DNA of 12,500 bases from Actinidia chinensis. Taxonomy: Eukaryota > Streptophyta > Magnoliopsida > Ericales > Actinidiaceae. The notes under the pieces are model-generated. The model made no database searches and was not told where the DNA came from. It saw only the letters and a list, made by a program, of their open reading frames with translations. This document shows positions 1-8,950 of this stretch, one piece after another. Location of the stretch: NCBI GenBank assembly GCA_009663005.1, contig CM018897.1, positions 8,981,521 through 8,994,020 on the forward strand. Direction: 5' to 3'. Every line of letters starts with the position of its first letter. Positions within the stretch are counted from its first letter, which is position 1. The position numbers and the translations under genes were made by a program.

Positions 1-234
1 GTGGATTTCATTGATCTAATAAAAACTCCTTCAAGATGTGATGAAGAAAATAGAGTCACAATAGTAGTAATTTTAAGCATTGAAGTCACAGCACAGCCAC
101 AGCTACAGCTACAGTTTCATGACTGTACAGTAACAGTTCAGCAATTCTACTTCAAATTGCTGATCCTATACAATGTACTAGTGAACTCCGGTGACTTGGC
201 TGACTTGGAGAACCTGAAGTGCAAGGATGTTTAG
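1..234 (+). CDS. Possible 3' coding end of an unidentified gene (partial)
   Basis: I do not recognise this protein. The frame is open from the first base of the window to a TAG at 232-234, so if real it enters from upstream. The C-terminal part (about residues 48-77, ending SGDLADLENLKCKDV) has a protein-like mix of residues, while the middle (CAG- and CTA-rich, about 64-141) reads more like an intron. An in-frame 78-base intron with donor GT at 64-65 and acceptor AG ending at 141 would remove that part and keep the frame, but its pyrimidine tract is weak. The following 200 bases look like a 3' UTR, with AATAAA-type motifs, which supports a gene end here. No domain is visible. It could also be a chance open frame. 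Confidence 0.3.
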   Translation: MDFIDLIKTPSRCDEENRVTIVVILSIEVTAQPQLQLQFHDCTVTVQQFYFKLLILYNVLVNSGDLADLENLKCKDV

Positions 235-1012
235 CATTATAAACTTTGTTACAATCAGCCTCCAAATATTACACTTTCTTATGTTTGAGATATATGTCTA
301 AAAGCTACACCATGTAACAGTTTTGATTTGTTCAAGGGCTCCTTGGGACCTCATATTCATGCCTGATATTAAGAAATGTCATGTTTCCTTGCAAGACAGC
401 TTTAAAAATAAAGGTTATTTGTATGGTCAACATCTGTTCTCCCATCCCATTTTTTTTCATTGTTGTATATGCTGACAATTGATTAGAATTAATAAAGTTT
501 ACAAAAGAAATGGAGAAAAGATTTACTTACATGGTTTTAAATTCCCCAAAAAAATTACCCAGCAAAGTTCAGAAAATGTTGGATTCAGAAGTCGCAAAAA
601 AGATGACATTTCTTAATTTAGTTGACGGATCGGCCGAAATTCTGAATAAAAAGACTTGAAATTCGGACAATTCACTCTAATCAGGTCGAACATATAGAAA
701 CTCAAAACTCAAAGGTAAAAGGTAAATCTGCAAACTATAAAAATTCGGGTTCAGACAAGCTCACCTAATTGAACAACAATTACCATTTTCTACAACCATG
801 TATTTTAGACTCTGTTGAGCCATGTATTTTAAAAAGCTTTCCCTGGACTGAAGTAGCACTAGAGGCAACAAAAGATACACCAAATATAAAACCCAAAACA
901 TATAATTGGTGAACTACTATGGTTTCTATACAGATCTACTCAAAGCAACCATTGCAGACAATAATAGATGAAAAGTTTGTGGAAAGGAAGATTTCAAAAT
1001 AGGGGAACTTAC
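235..1012. other. Putative 3' UTR, then noncoding sequence
   Basis: The first ~190 bases after the TAG resemble a plant 3' UTR: T-rich, with AAATAAAG near 406 and AATAAAG near 490 as possible poly(A) signals. From about 500 to 1012 I see nothing recognisable on either strand. In particular I looked on the minus strand for the next carrier exon (the ASALFVGVYEP-type segment of SAMC) and did not find it. Confidence 0.3.
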
Positions 1013-1071
1013 GGTAAGACACCAGCAAGATTTTCTGCCAATTTTCAAAATAATTTTCCCACCACCACGAA
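1013..1071 (-). pseudogene. SAMC-like exon with frame-shifting deletion
   Basis: The acceptor GGCAG ends at 1072; the donor GTAAGT starts at 1012. The exon is 59 bases, while the family layout predicts 73 from the same junction phases. RGGGKIILK is encoded at the start in the expected frame. The rest of the exon encodes LAENLAGVLP only in a different frame; in the original frame it reads as unrelated residues (IGRKSCWCLT). The simplest reading is loss of the ~14 bases encoding GLYSG. No stop codon appears within the exon itself. Confidence 0.7.
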
Positions 1072-1571
1072 CTGCCTAATGTTCACCATGAGCATTTAGT
1101 CAACACAATTTGAAAAACAACTATAAAAAGCCCAAAGGTTTTTGAAACCTAAATAAAACTTGTTAACCATCAATTCCACAAAAGTGAAAGATCGATTCCT
1201 CATCTAGCCATTTATGTCAACGCATATGTAATGAAACAAGTTTTCTTTTTCGTTACGAGTGTCCTTGATCCAAAAATATGATAACACATGAGCCGGAACA
1301 GAAACATTTCTGTTAATCTAACTTAGGCCAATACAGCAAGCATAGAGTCACATAGATAATGGAAACAATCTTTATCCACAGGTCCCAGTAACTGCAGCTA
1401 ATTCAGTTCAGTAAAACTAAATCAATTGCATCAGGCTGCAAACTATTTACAACTGATGAAATGAAAACAAAATCACATCCCGTAACAAATGTGTTCGATT
1501 TATCATAAATTAAATCAATTCTCAAATGATTCTAGAGAAATACAAGAACAAGATTAATATGAAGTTTTAAC

Positions 1572-1658
1572 CTGCTTGAAGTCGAGTTTTTATTGTATCA
1601 ATTGGGTACAAAGCTGTTTCAACACCACCACCAGCAACACCTCCAGCTATAGCACCCT
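1572..1658 (-). pseudogene. SAMC-like exon (transmembrane helix 1 and first carrier signature)
   Basis: The exon is 87 bases, bounded by acceptor CTGCAG (1664-1659) and donor GTTAAA (from 1571). With the G from the preceding exon it reads EGAIAGGVAGGG, V, then ETALYPIDTIKTRLQA. This is the best-conserved piece of the locus. It carries the glycine-rich helix 1 and the PIDTIK form of the carrier signature, and ETALYPIDTIKTRLQA is the wording typical of SAM carriers rather than other carrier subfamilies. Exon phases (1 in, 1 out) agree with both neighbours. Confidence 0.8.
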
Positions 1659-3414
1659 CTGCAGACCCCACAACGAATTATTAGAAGAATGAATACTAAA
1701 AGGCTTTATACTTTCTAGTTTCTACTTACAGAACCAGCTTTTGTGATTTTGTTTTGGCATTTGCACAAAATAATCCAAGAAACAGAAAGTAACTATCAGC
1801 AATGCAAGGCCGTGCATATAGGTCTGATGTTTTTATTTTCTTATTTTATTTTACTTTTTGTACAAGCTGCTTTGAAAAATCAAAATAAATCAATATGTAT
1901 TTTCGTGGCAACTAATTGATCAAGTAGTGATTGTGACGGCTTTCAAGAGTTACTGTACCACAGTCCCAGTAATTCTCACACTACTCAATTACAGTCGATG
2001 CTATGTGGCAGTGAACTAGTAAGAGAAAGTTGCAATTTCTGGTTTCTTTAATTAGGTTCTGAAAGTTTCAAGATTTGTTTGATGCAAGATCCAGAAAATT
2101 ATCAATACCTATTGTTTGAAAGAAGAAGTCATCACTGTTGCAAACAGGCACATTTACCAGAATCATATGATTGATGATTTAATTAACAAATCTTGCATAG
2201 ACAATGCAGATATATGGGTGAATCTATTTCAGGTTAGAAGTGGTGGTGAAGCAAACTATTAACAGTTTGGTTTACAACTCAATTACATTGATATTTTAGG
2301 ATTCATGCGATTCCTGAAACTGTCAGGTTCAACAAATTCCGTTCCCATTTTACCTTTTTTTTCCTGGTGAAATGTCAAATGCACTTCAAAGAGTATTTAG
2401 TATTTAAATAACTAATACCTATGTATTATTTGGGCTTTTGGTGTTCAAAGGATTTAAAAGGATCCAGCCAGACCCAACAAGTTTTTAAGCATTTTCTTAT
2501 AGAATACATATGGTTTAATATGATCAAGTTAGTGAGACTCGACCATTCTGCGAGTACCTTTTTTTCTTTTTTTACTTTTATGAACAACAAGCATATACAT
2601 TTTATAAAGTGTTTTGGGTTTAATAATAATGAGTTGGCACTAATTACAGATTTTTGTACAAGTAAATGGGTTCTCACACACATCTTATTATGTTCTATAT
2701 CGGGTCTCTGCATCTATACACTGAATGTCAGGAGAAAATACATTACGGTTTTTAAAGAAACTTATGGTCCCTATCTCATGCTATGAATGGAACATCTTCC
2801 CAATTAGACAATGTAATCATCTTAAACCAAGTCTCAACCTTAGTTTCATTGTACAGCAGCTTTTGAAAGGTTCATAGGTATTTATGTTAAGTAACGCCTA
2901 TTTATGAGCTTAGTTTATGTTCAATGAAGTTTTATAAACCCAAACTGAAATTCCATGTCAGAAATATTGCTAAAAAGATTAGTGATCTCAGTGAACTTTG
3001 TTCAAAACACAATGCAAGTGAACAATCTGATGTATATGTATGCGAGAGCGTATACAAGAGCGGCTAGTTTTTCTTTGTTAGTGGCAAATGAAAGCAACAA
3101 TATCATGCAAGTAAGATCCTTTTATTCTATTACACATTTTTTTGACGGATTTTTCTTTTCTAGAATCTTTCTTAGCCAAATCTAACTCATTATAAAGAAG
3201 AATAGTTATTGGTAATTTGGTACTGACTCAAATAATTGAGAATCATCTCGTGAAACTAAAGAATAATACTAATGAATTGCTGTAAAACAGTCGTAAACGA
3301 ATAAAAAGAAAAGAAAACCTTCATGTTCTGCAACACAAAAATTCTACACGGCAGTTAGAATGTCGATAGTCAAAATTACCCAGATACAAGTTCAACAATA
3401 GTCTTACAACCTAC
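1659..3414 (-). other. Intron of the SAMC-like locus; no gene seen inside
   Basis: This is AT-rich sequence between the first two recognised carrier exons. Several open frames occur, the longest of 121 codons on the plus strand at 2421-2786 with a 95-codon frame opposite it. Their residue content is what AT-rich noncoding DNA gives (many F, I, K, L, N, Y) and no domain or splice context supports them. Confidence 0.5.
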
Positions 3415-3522
3415 CAAATAGAACACACCAAAAATCAAATGGCTTGTCTTCTCGCCCATTGACTGCTTCAACAATCTTGATGGACTTATCTTGTGAAACA
3501 CTCATTTCATGCTCCATTGCAT
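3415..3522 (-). pseudogene. SAMC-like exon (N-terminal region up to helix 1)
   Basis: The acceptor CAG lies at 3525-3523 (minus strand) behind a T-run; the donor GTAGGT starts at 3414. The reading frame holds an in-frame ATG at 3517-3515, then MSVSQDKSIKIVEAVNGRED and KPFDFWCVLF, ending one base into the E codon completed by the next exon. KPFDFxxxLFEG is the conserved stretch just before helix 1 in plant SAM carriers; the usual R of FFRTLF is C here. The exon begins with two bases of a split codon, so a further upstream exon may exist. The in-frame ATG could also act as a start. The region upstream gave no recognisable transit peptide. Confidence 0.65.
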
Positions 3523-3794
3523 CTGTATTAACAAAAAAATGTTTAGCTGTATCATGTTAAAGAAATAAGCGATTTGAGTGACATTGGAACATCCAAGTAA
3601 AGCAAAGTTTTCCTTGGGGCATTGAAGAAAATGAAATAAGCCAATGAGAGAAACAGAAAGTAGTAATAATACTTGCAAAACAAATCCATACCAGACTTCT
3701 AAATTGTTTCAAGTCCCAATTTAGACAAATGGTCTTGATATTCAGGACAGCTAACAATAAAACAAATGCTTCACAAGGTTCCATAATCTTTTTT

Positions 3795-4204
3795 GGCTCT
3801 GTTTGATTGGACGGACTAAGAAGAGGGGATATCTAATCCCATAGAATGAGCTATCCCCAGGCCCGGACTAATAGTGAGGGGATTACCAATAGAACCTCTC
3901 CCAAGTATTGGAATGCAGTTTTGTTCGCCCACCACACAAGGTGGGTGAGCATTACTGGATTAGTTAAAATATATGGGACTCACTTAAAATAATAGAGTGG
4001 TCTCATTAAAAACAGTGGACCTCTATATTTCAACCAATCATGAGATGGGTAATGTTCATTGTTCGCCCATCTTGTCAGGTGAACATAATTGTACTCCAAA
4101 TATTATATATACCATGTTGGATTTGTTGTCAAACGGATGTGCCCTTCACTAATTCTTGTATCTATTATCCCATCCAATGTCTAATCCGGTCAATCAACTA
4201 GCCC
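3795..4204. mobile_element. Foldback MITE (~410 bp, imperfect long inverted repeats)
   Basis: The left end starts GGCTCTGTTTGATTGGACGG and the right end, reverse-complemented, reads GGCTAGTTGATTGACCGG. The inverted similarity continues inward: GGGGATA (about 3826) pairs with the TATCCC near 4166, and TATTGGAATGCAG...TGTTCGCCCACC (about 3904-3933) pairs loosely with the complement of GGTGAACATAATTGTACTCC (4077-4098). So nearly the whole element can fold back on itself. There is no coding capacity. No clear target-site duplication is visible, so the superfamily is unresolved. Confidence 0.6.
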
Positions 4205-4458
4205 CATATGAATTAGATTCAAGAAGTGTTTCTTCCTTCTAAGATGGGAATTTATGTTTTGAAATTCATTTTACTATAGAATCACAACTCCTTTCATCCT
4301 TAAAAGAAATTCAGCATGCTTCTTTAGCTTTCCTTGTCAATCTGAATGCACAACCATAAATTAAGAACCAGCTTGCTGATTTACAACTCAACTCGGATTG
4401 ACTTTTTTACTTATTTTAAGCAAAAAATACAGAAAAAAAACTGATGTCAAACGGAGCC
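3795..4458. mobile_element. Possible larger TIR element sharing the same left end
   Basis: GGCTCTGTTTGA at 3795-3806 is matched in inverted orientation by TCAAACGGAGCC at 4447-4458 (11 of 12 positions). This gives an alternative 664-bp element whose left end coincides with that of the 410-bp foldback. No target-site duplication is evident (poly-T on the left, TGTGTTT on the right). It may be one longer element, or a second related element whose right end survives. Confidence 0.4.
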
Positions 4459-5290
4459 TGTGTTTGATACTGTTTTATAATTTAATAAAATTAATAATAT
4501 AAATAATTTAAATTATTAAAATAAATATAAAATATAATTAAAAATACTTGGACTTGGTTCTTCGGGGACGGACTCTGGCGTTAAGGATGGGTCTCAATTG
4601 AGTCATGGTTATAGGGTGTTGGATCTTGGTCCTGGGCTGGGGAACCGCGTCTAGAGTCTCAAATATAGCGCCAGGTGGTATCAATTTTGAGCCTTTGGGG
4701 ATTTTGTAATTTTAAGTTGACCTCTACGTTTTTGCCACGTGTAACAAATACATTTGACTATCGTGCAGGCCACGGTGGTACATGGACCACCAAATCTTTT
4801 ATCTCGGAGAGCCAGAACATATACATGTACATGTATGTACATATACATATACAAACATCTTTAGAAACAACTAATAATAAAAAGCCAAAAAAATAGACAT
4901 TGTATTCTTAAAATCATATCCGGGGACCGGAGTTACATTTAAACAAATGCGATAAAATCATGTTTGATAAATCCTACAAATGGTTTGAATCATGAAAGTC
5001 TATCACATGAATATACATATACATACATACATATGTATTGTGGGAGGACATGAAAACGAAGCAAGACAAAATAACGGTGATGGAATATTTTTTGATACCT
5101 CTGGTCTCCTTTCGACCGAGCCTGTAAGACAACAATAATGAGAAGAATCGTCTAGAGAGTTATTCCGGAGACGACTCTCTGATAATCAAGTCAGTACTAG
5201 AGAAATGAAAGAAGAAATGAGCAAATGAGAGTCTTTGACTCAATTATAAAGAGAGAGAAAGTGTTGATCATCTTTTTTGTCAAGCTCAAT
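4459..5290. other. Intergenic stretch, no gene seen
   Basis: Positions 4485-4545 are almost pure A/T with small palindromes. At 4545-4680 the composition changes sharply to a GC-richer patch (GGGCTGGGGAACCGCG and similar) without a convincing open frame. A CACGTG G-box hexamer lies at 4736-4741, in isolation. At 4818-4852 and 5009-5037 there are TACA/TATACA-type simple repeats. Nothing here can be called a gene. Confidence 0.4.
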
Positions 5291-5292
5291 CT

Positions 5293-5770
5293 ATGTTTCT
5301 CCTTAACCCACAAGTGTTAAGAAGAGGGGAATATGAACTTTATAAATCGCATACATGGGTCATAATTGGGCGATGTGAGACATTCAACTCCCCCTTGAAC
5401 CATAGTAGTTGGACACTCAGTATGCTTGACAATAGGCCCAATCTTACTCTGATACTACTTGTTATGCCCAACTCATCTCTCTTTAAAACTTAAGTATTAA
5501 GGAGAGTGGAACATGAGTTTTATAGACAGCATAGAGAGGTCATAACTGGGCAATGTGGCATGCTTGACAACAGATCCAACCACAGCATCTGAAAACTCGG
5601 TAATCTGGACAACAAGCCCAACTTTGTTTTAATACCACTTGTCAGACTCAGCCCATCTTTCTCCTTACAAAACAAGTGTTAAGGAGAGAAAAACATGAAT
5701 CTTATAAGTCGCATAGAGAAGCCATAATTGGGTAATATAGGACATTTCAACAACCTTCAAATGAGAAATC
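5293..5770. repeat. Three diverged ~181-bp tandem repeats, each with a CTCCTTAA/TTAAGGAG hairpin
   Basis: Three copies can be aligned by the anchor CTCCTTA (5299, 5479 as CTCTTTA, 5661), with periods of 180 and 182 bases. Each continues with a spaced inverted match AAGTGTTAAGGAGAG (GTTAAGAAGAG in copy 1), then an A/T-rich ...CATGARTYTTATA segment, GCATASAGAGGYCATAAYTGGG and a ...ATGTGGGACATT-like box. The spacer before copies 2 and 3 contains TACYACTTGT followed by a CCCAACTC/CAGCCCATC box. The copies are diverged by substitutions and so are old. The wording is that of dispersed plant transposon-derived repeats; I cannot assign a family. Confidence 0.6.
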
Positions 5771-6551
5771 AATGTATTTTTTATAGTGTAGCTCGATGCA
5801 TGAATAGACGTGTTAACTACTATATCAGTGAGTAGATGATTGACCTAACCATGCAGAAGAAGAATAAGACTTGCATAGCAACAAATAATTTCAATGTCCA
5901 AATGGCCAAAAATCTTCTGAAAATGACTACTCGCATTACTTGTTTTCTGCATGAGGAGTTGTTTTTTCTAAACACTTTTTTAAGAGGACAACTCTGTAGG
6001 TGCAAATGGTGTATTTTTTTATAAGTGTGTATTATAACATTTTCTTAAATAATAATAGTAATAAAAATAATGTTTATATTAATATATCTAATTTGCTTAA
6101 ATCAATATATTGTTATGCTTTTTCTTTTTCTTTTTTCCAACCCACCAAAGGGGACATATTTCATCACTAGCAATATCCACAAGATTATAATAATTCCCTA
6201 CTTAAAATATGTCCATTTGAAAACAAGATAATTCCAATATACTCCTTATTTTAATTATATTAAGGTTTTGTTTCAGATAACAGCTTATAGTTTTATTTTA
6301 AGTCAATAATTATTTTAGATATTTACATTATTTTTTTTATACCCAGTTATTATTTTGCCTGTGGTCGTCAATGCTTTTCACTTCATTTTTTTAAAACTAA
6401 ATATTTTACAACGATGACGTTTTTGTCACCTTACTTAATCAACATTACTCATATGGTGTGGAGTCTTAGACTCGAGATAGATAAATAAGTTGTTTTATAG
6501 GTCGGACAATTTTAAAAAATCATCTAAACCAATACATAATTATTTTTTTTA
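5771..6551. other. AT-rich intergenic sequence, no gene seen
   Basis: Overlapping ~60-codon open frames occur on both strands at 5820-6024, but they mirror one another and have no recognisable domain or splice context. A GTATTTTTTATA-type motif occurs at about 5774 and again at about 6010 in the same orientation, roughly 236 bases apart, which may mark the edges of an old insertion. The rest is AT-rich with no structure I can name. Confidence 0.35.
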
Positions 6552-6568
6552 GGGGGGGGGGGGGGGGG
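6552..6568 (+). repeat. 17-base G homopolymer
   Basis: An uninterrupted run of 17 G follows a T-run and is itself followed by TGTGTTGGTGAGGGG. It is exceptional in this AT-rich sequence. It could form a G-quadruplex with the GGGG downstream. Its exact length should be treated as uncertain, since such runs are poorly resolved by sequencing. Confidence 0.85.
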
Positions 6569-6714
6569 TGTGTTGGTGAGGGGAGAAAAGTAGTATGATG
6601 CCTACATAATCCGTATCCATAAGTCAATTTTTTTTTTATATAAATGAATATACAAGTCAAATGCATACCGCACAAATAGCTTCATAAGTACGTTAGCATA
6701 TTTATTAGGATTAG

Positions 6715-7362
6715 GATAAATTACACTGCACCCCTCTATTCTCTAAAATCACACTGCAACCTACTTTATAAATAGTTGACCGAACTAAAAAATATGAGAT
6801 CATCAAATCAAACTCAAAAAAGGCCAAATCTACCCTTCCTCTGTCTCCCTACCCTACTTCTACTTTGAGCAATTCCCACCGTCACTCGACCACCCACCTA
6901 ATCTCCATTACAAATACTATTTTGAACAACTCACCACAACCACCACTTCATCACCCACGCGCCCAACATCCATAACATGAAAAAAATTCCGATCGCCACA
7001 AATCTACCCAATTCAACACCACTGTCCTAAATCAACCTAATTGACATTCAACGAGAGAGGAAATCTTATTTCAAAAAAGCCCTGTTCATGAACTACTAAA
7101 TCAAATGATTCGTTGAATTTGTAGGAGGTAATGCTTGTGAGACGGTTGAGGTGTCAGTCTCCCTCCCTCCCTCTCTTGTTCTCTTTGTGTTTTTTGTTCT
7201 CTATTACTTTAGTCAGAATTTTAGTAATCAAACAGAGGATAAGAAGGTAAATGTCCAATGCATTAAGCAAAGTTAGCTGATAAGGGTGACAGTGTGATTT
7301 CAGAGAATAAAGATACGTCAATGAAATTTCAAAGGATCAATGAGGTATCAATGTAATTTATT
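6715..7362. mobile_element. Inverted-repeat element with a G-poor core (~650 bp)
   Basis: The outer inverted repeats are GATAAATTACACTG (6715-6728) and CAATGTAATTTATT (7349-7362). A longer inner pair, at 6734-6756 and 7290-7312, matches over 23 positions with two mismatches (sense core TTCTCTAAAATCACACTG). The core from about 6780 to 7065 is strongly depleted in G on the plus strand (long ACC/CCA/CTA runs). A CT-rich patch CCCTCCCTCCCTCTC lies at 7161-7175. No transposase frame and no clear target-site duplication are visible. It is consistent with a non-autonomous DNA transposon. Confidence 0.5.
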
Positions 7363-7585
7363 GAATTTATTATTAAGTTTTTTTGGGCGGGTAAGTACGT
7401 TACGTTAGCCATAATTGGTCGTTGAGATATTTTTTTTTAACATAATTGGCCGTTTACTTTTCCAACCTCTATTTATTCTCCGATTTACTCCAAGACTCCG
7501 TTGCATCGCCGACACACGGCGAATCCTCACGCGTAGTTACGCGCTTCAATCCGTGTGGTTTCTTTTACAAATCCGCAAAATTCTA

Positions 7586-7955
7586 GGTCCTGTTTGGCCA
7601 ATAGCTTTTTTTTTTTTTGAAACTTTTTAGCCGCTTTAAGTTTTGAGTTTTTCATCGTAAATAATTTTTATTATCTGTTTGATCAAAGTTCCATACTTTT
7701 GTAGCTCTTGTTGACGAGAAGGACCTGAAATATAAAAATATTTTAAAAAAGTACCAAAGTAAAAATTTAGCTAATTTATCAAATAAAATATTTTTCTTGG
7801 GATTTAGTAATTTTTTTATATTTTTAATTTATCTCGTCAAGTAAAACAAAAAAAATATAAATTTGATCAAACAATTAAAAAAATTACTAAAATAGAAAAA
7901 CTCAAAAAATAAAGTAGCTAAAAAATCTATAAAAACAATTAGGCCAAACTGCGGC
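7586..7955. mobile_element. Foldback MITE (~370 bp) with near-full-length inverted arms
   Basis: The left end GGTCCTGTTTGGCCAATAG is matched inversely by the right end ATTAGGCCAAACTGCGGC. Going inward, TTTTTAGC, CTTT, TTTTGAGTTTTTC, TAATTTTT, TGTTTGATCAAA and TTGACGAGA in the left arm all recur in the same order in the complement of the right arm. The whole element therefore folds into one long hairpin with a small centre near 7770-7790. CTAG borders the left end and TTAG the right, so the three-base flanks CTA and TTA differ at one base. They may be a decayed 3-bp target duplication, which would suit a PIF/Harbinger (Tourist-like) origin. That assignment is an inference. Confidence 0.7.
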
Positions 7956-8143
7956 TTAGACTCTGTTTATCTACAATTTTCAGAACTAGTAAAAACTCAT
8001 GATCACAATTCAATGCAATAATGGATAAAGTAAATAAATTTTGGAGTTTTAAATTGTCCCCAATACAATTTATATAGATATGATTGCAAATTTAAGAATG
8101 TTTTACAATGATTTATTCTATTTTTAAATAGAGACATATAAGG

Positions 8144-8148
<5 letters not shown>

Positions 8149-8178
<30 letters not shown>
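8149..8178. repeat. (AT)15 microsatellite
   Basis: Thirty bases of uninterrupted AT dinucleotide. Confidence 0.95.
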
Positions 8179-8184
<6 letters not shown>

Positions 8185-8380
8185 CATCTTCCCGAGAAAG
8201 TGATAAAGATGAAATCATTTTTTACCTTTTGTATTTTCCTTATGAAGGAAAGGATAATTTTTTTCTTCCATTATGGAGGAGCATGTTAATACGTAAGCAG
8301 CTTTCCATTTAAGATAAATTTTATTTTTTATATTGGTTTAAAAATAATATTAAATGGAGCTATCACATTCATTCGGACAA

Positions 8381-8413
<33 letters not shown>
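8381..8413. repeat. (AAT)11 microsatellite
   Basis: Thirty-three bases of uninterrupted AAT, a likely length-polymorphic marker. Confidence 0.95.
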
Positions 8414-8950
8414 TAGCTTGGCATATATAACTATCACAACACTGTTTTTAGAAACAAATTTTTTTTTTCACATTTATTTATTTTTAGCCATAATAATTAT
8501 TGAGAATTTGACAACATCTTTTTAAGATTTTCTAAAAATATAAGTTTATTTTGTGAGAAATCTCTAAAAAAATTTTTTAAAAATCATCAACCAAATAAAT
8601 TTGAGTAATGATTTTCCCATTCTAATTTTTACTGAACTTTACTTTTTATCTTTATTATAAAAATTACAACAAAGCCCTTTTCACTTTTTTCAATTACAAA
8701 ATTGCCCATTCTCCATGTCTTTACACTTTTACTAGGAGCACTTTCTTTTCTAGGAACATAAAATGGATAGTTTTGATATTTATTCAAAAATTACACAATA
8801 AAAATAAAATATGGGATATTTTTTATAAAATGAATAATCTAAAAATCATTACCTATATTTTTTTTTAAATTCAACGAAAACAGCAACCAAACATAGCCTT
8901 AACCTCTTTATAAAATCAAATATTGGTTGGGAAACTTGGGATACTTTATT

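Larger units (their letters stand above)
1013..3522 (-). pseudogene. S-adenosylmethionine carrier (SAMC-like) gene fragment, frameshifted
   Basis: Plant SAM carriers belong to the mitochondrial carrier family and exchange S-adenosylmethionine for S-adenosylhomocysteine across plastid and mitochondrial inner membranes. Read on the minus strand, three exons with proper GT-AG borders give, in order, NGREDKPFDFWCVLF, then EGAIAGGVAGGG and ETALYPIDTIKTRLQA, then RGGGKIILK and LAENLAGVLP. This is the order and spacing of the SAMC N-terminus, and the first carrier signature PxDxxK (PIDTIK) is intact. In exon 3, RGGGKIILK and LAENLAGVLP lie in different frames because the bases for the usual GLYSG stretch are missing (about 14 nt). 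This would destroy the reading frame. Helix 2 onward, which should follow, is not found before the window edge. Intron lengths (1756 and 500 bases) are ordinary. Alternatives: a live gene with an assembly error here, or a truncated paralogue whose remaining exons lie left of the window. Confidence 0.75.
7956..8948. other. AT-rich, transposon-derived intergenic sequence
   Basis: No gene is seen. The stretch ends (8884-8900) in CAGCAACCAAACATAGCC, the mirror image of the GGCTATGTTTGGTTG ends common on plant inverted-repeat elements. Inward of it, AATCATTACC (about 8846) faces TAATGATTTTC (about 8607), so 8570-8900 may be a degraded element. GGGCAATTTTGTAATTG on the minus strand, near 8690-8708, is a phrase often seen in such elements. 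The left terminus is not clear. Confidence 0.35.

Noticed and set aside
1..36. IDLIKT at the start of the window resembling the carrier signature PxDxxK
   Set aside because: It is on the strand opposite the carrier exons, lacks the preceding proline and the following RLQ, and is a six-residue chance match.
2421..2786. 121-codon open frame on the plus strand, with a 95-codon frame opposite
   Set aside because: It lies in an intron of the carrier locus, has the residue mix of AT-rich noncoding DNA, and shows no domain, splice context or homology that I can recognise.
3557..3784. 75-codon minus-strand frame as a possible first exon of the SAM-carrier locus
   Set aside because: It contains nothing like a transit peptide or the carrier N-terminus, has no good donor joining the 3522 exon in the right phase, and ends at the edge of a MITE.
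4736..4741. G-box CACGTG as a promoter element
   Set aside because: No gene starts near it on either strand, and a single hexamer is expected by chance.
5820..6024. Overlapping ~60-codon frames on both strands
   Set aside because: They mirror each other in AT-rich DNA and have no recognisable product.
7415..7630. 71-codon plus-strand frame
   Set aside because: It runs across the left end of the foldback element at 7586 into a poly-T tract, so it is a chance frame.
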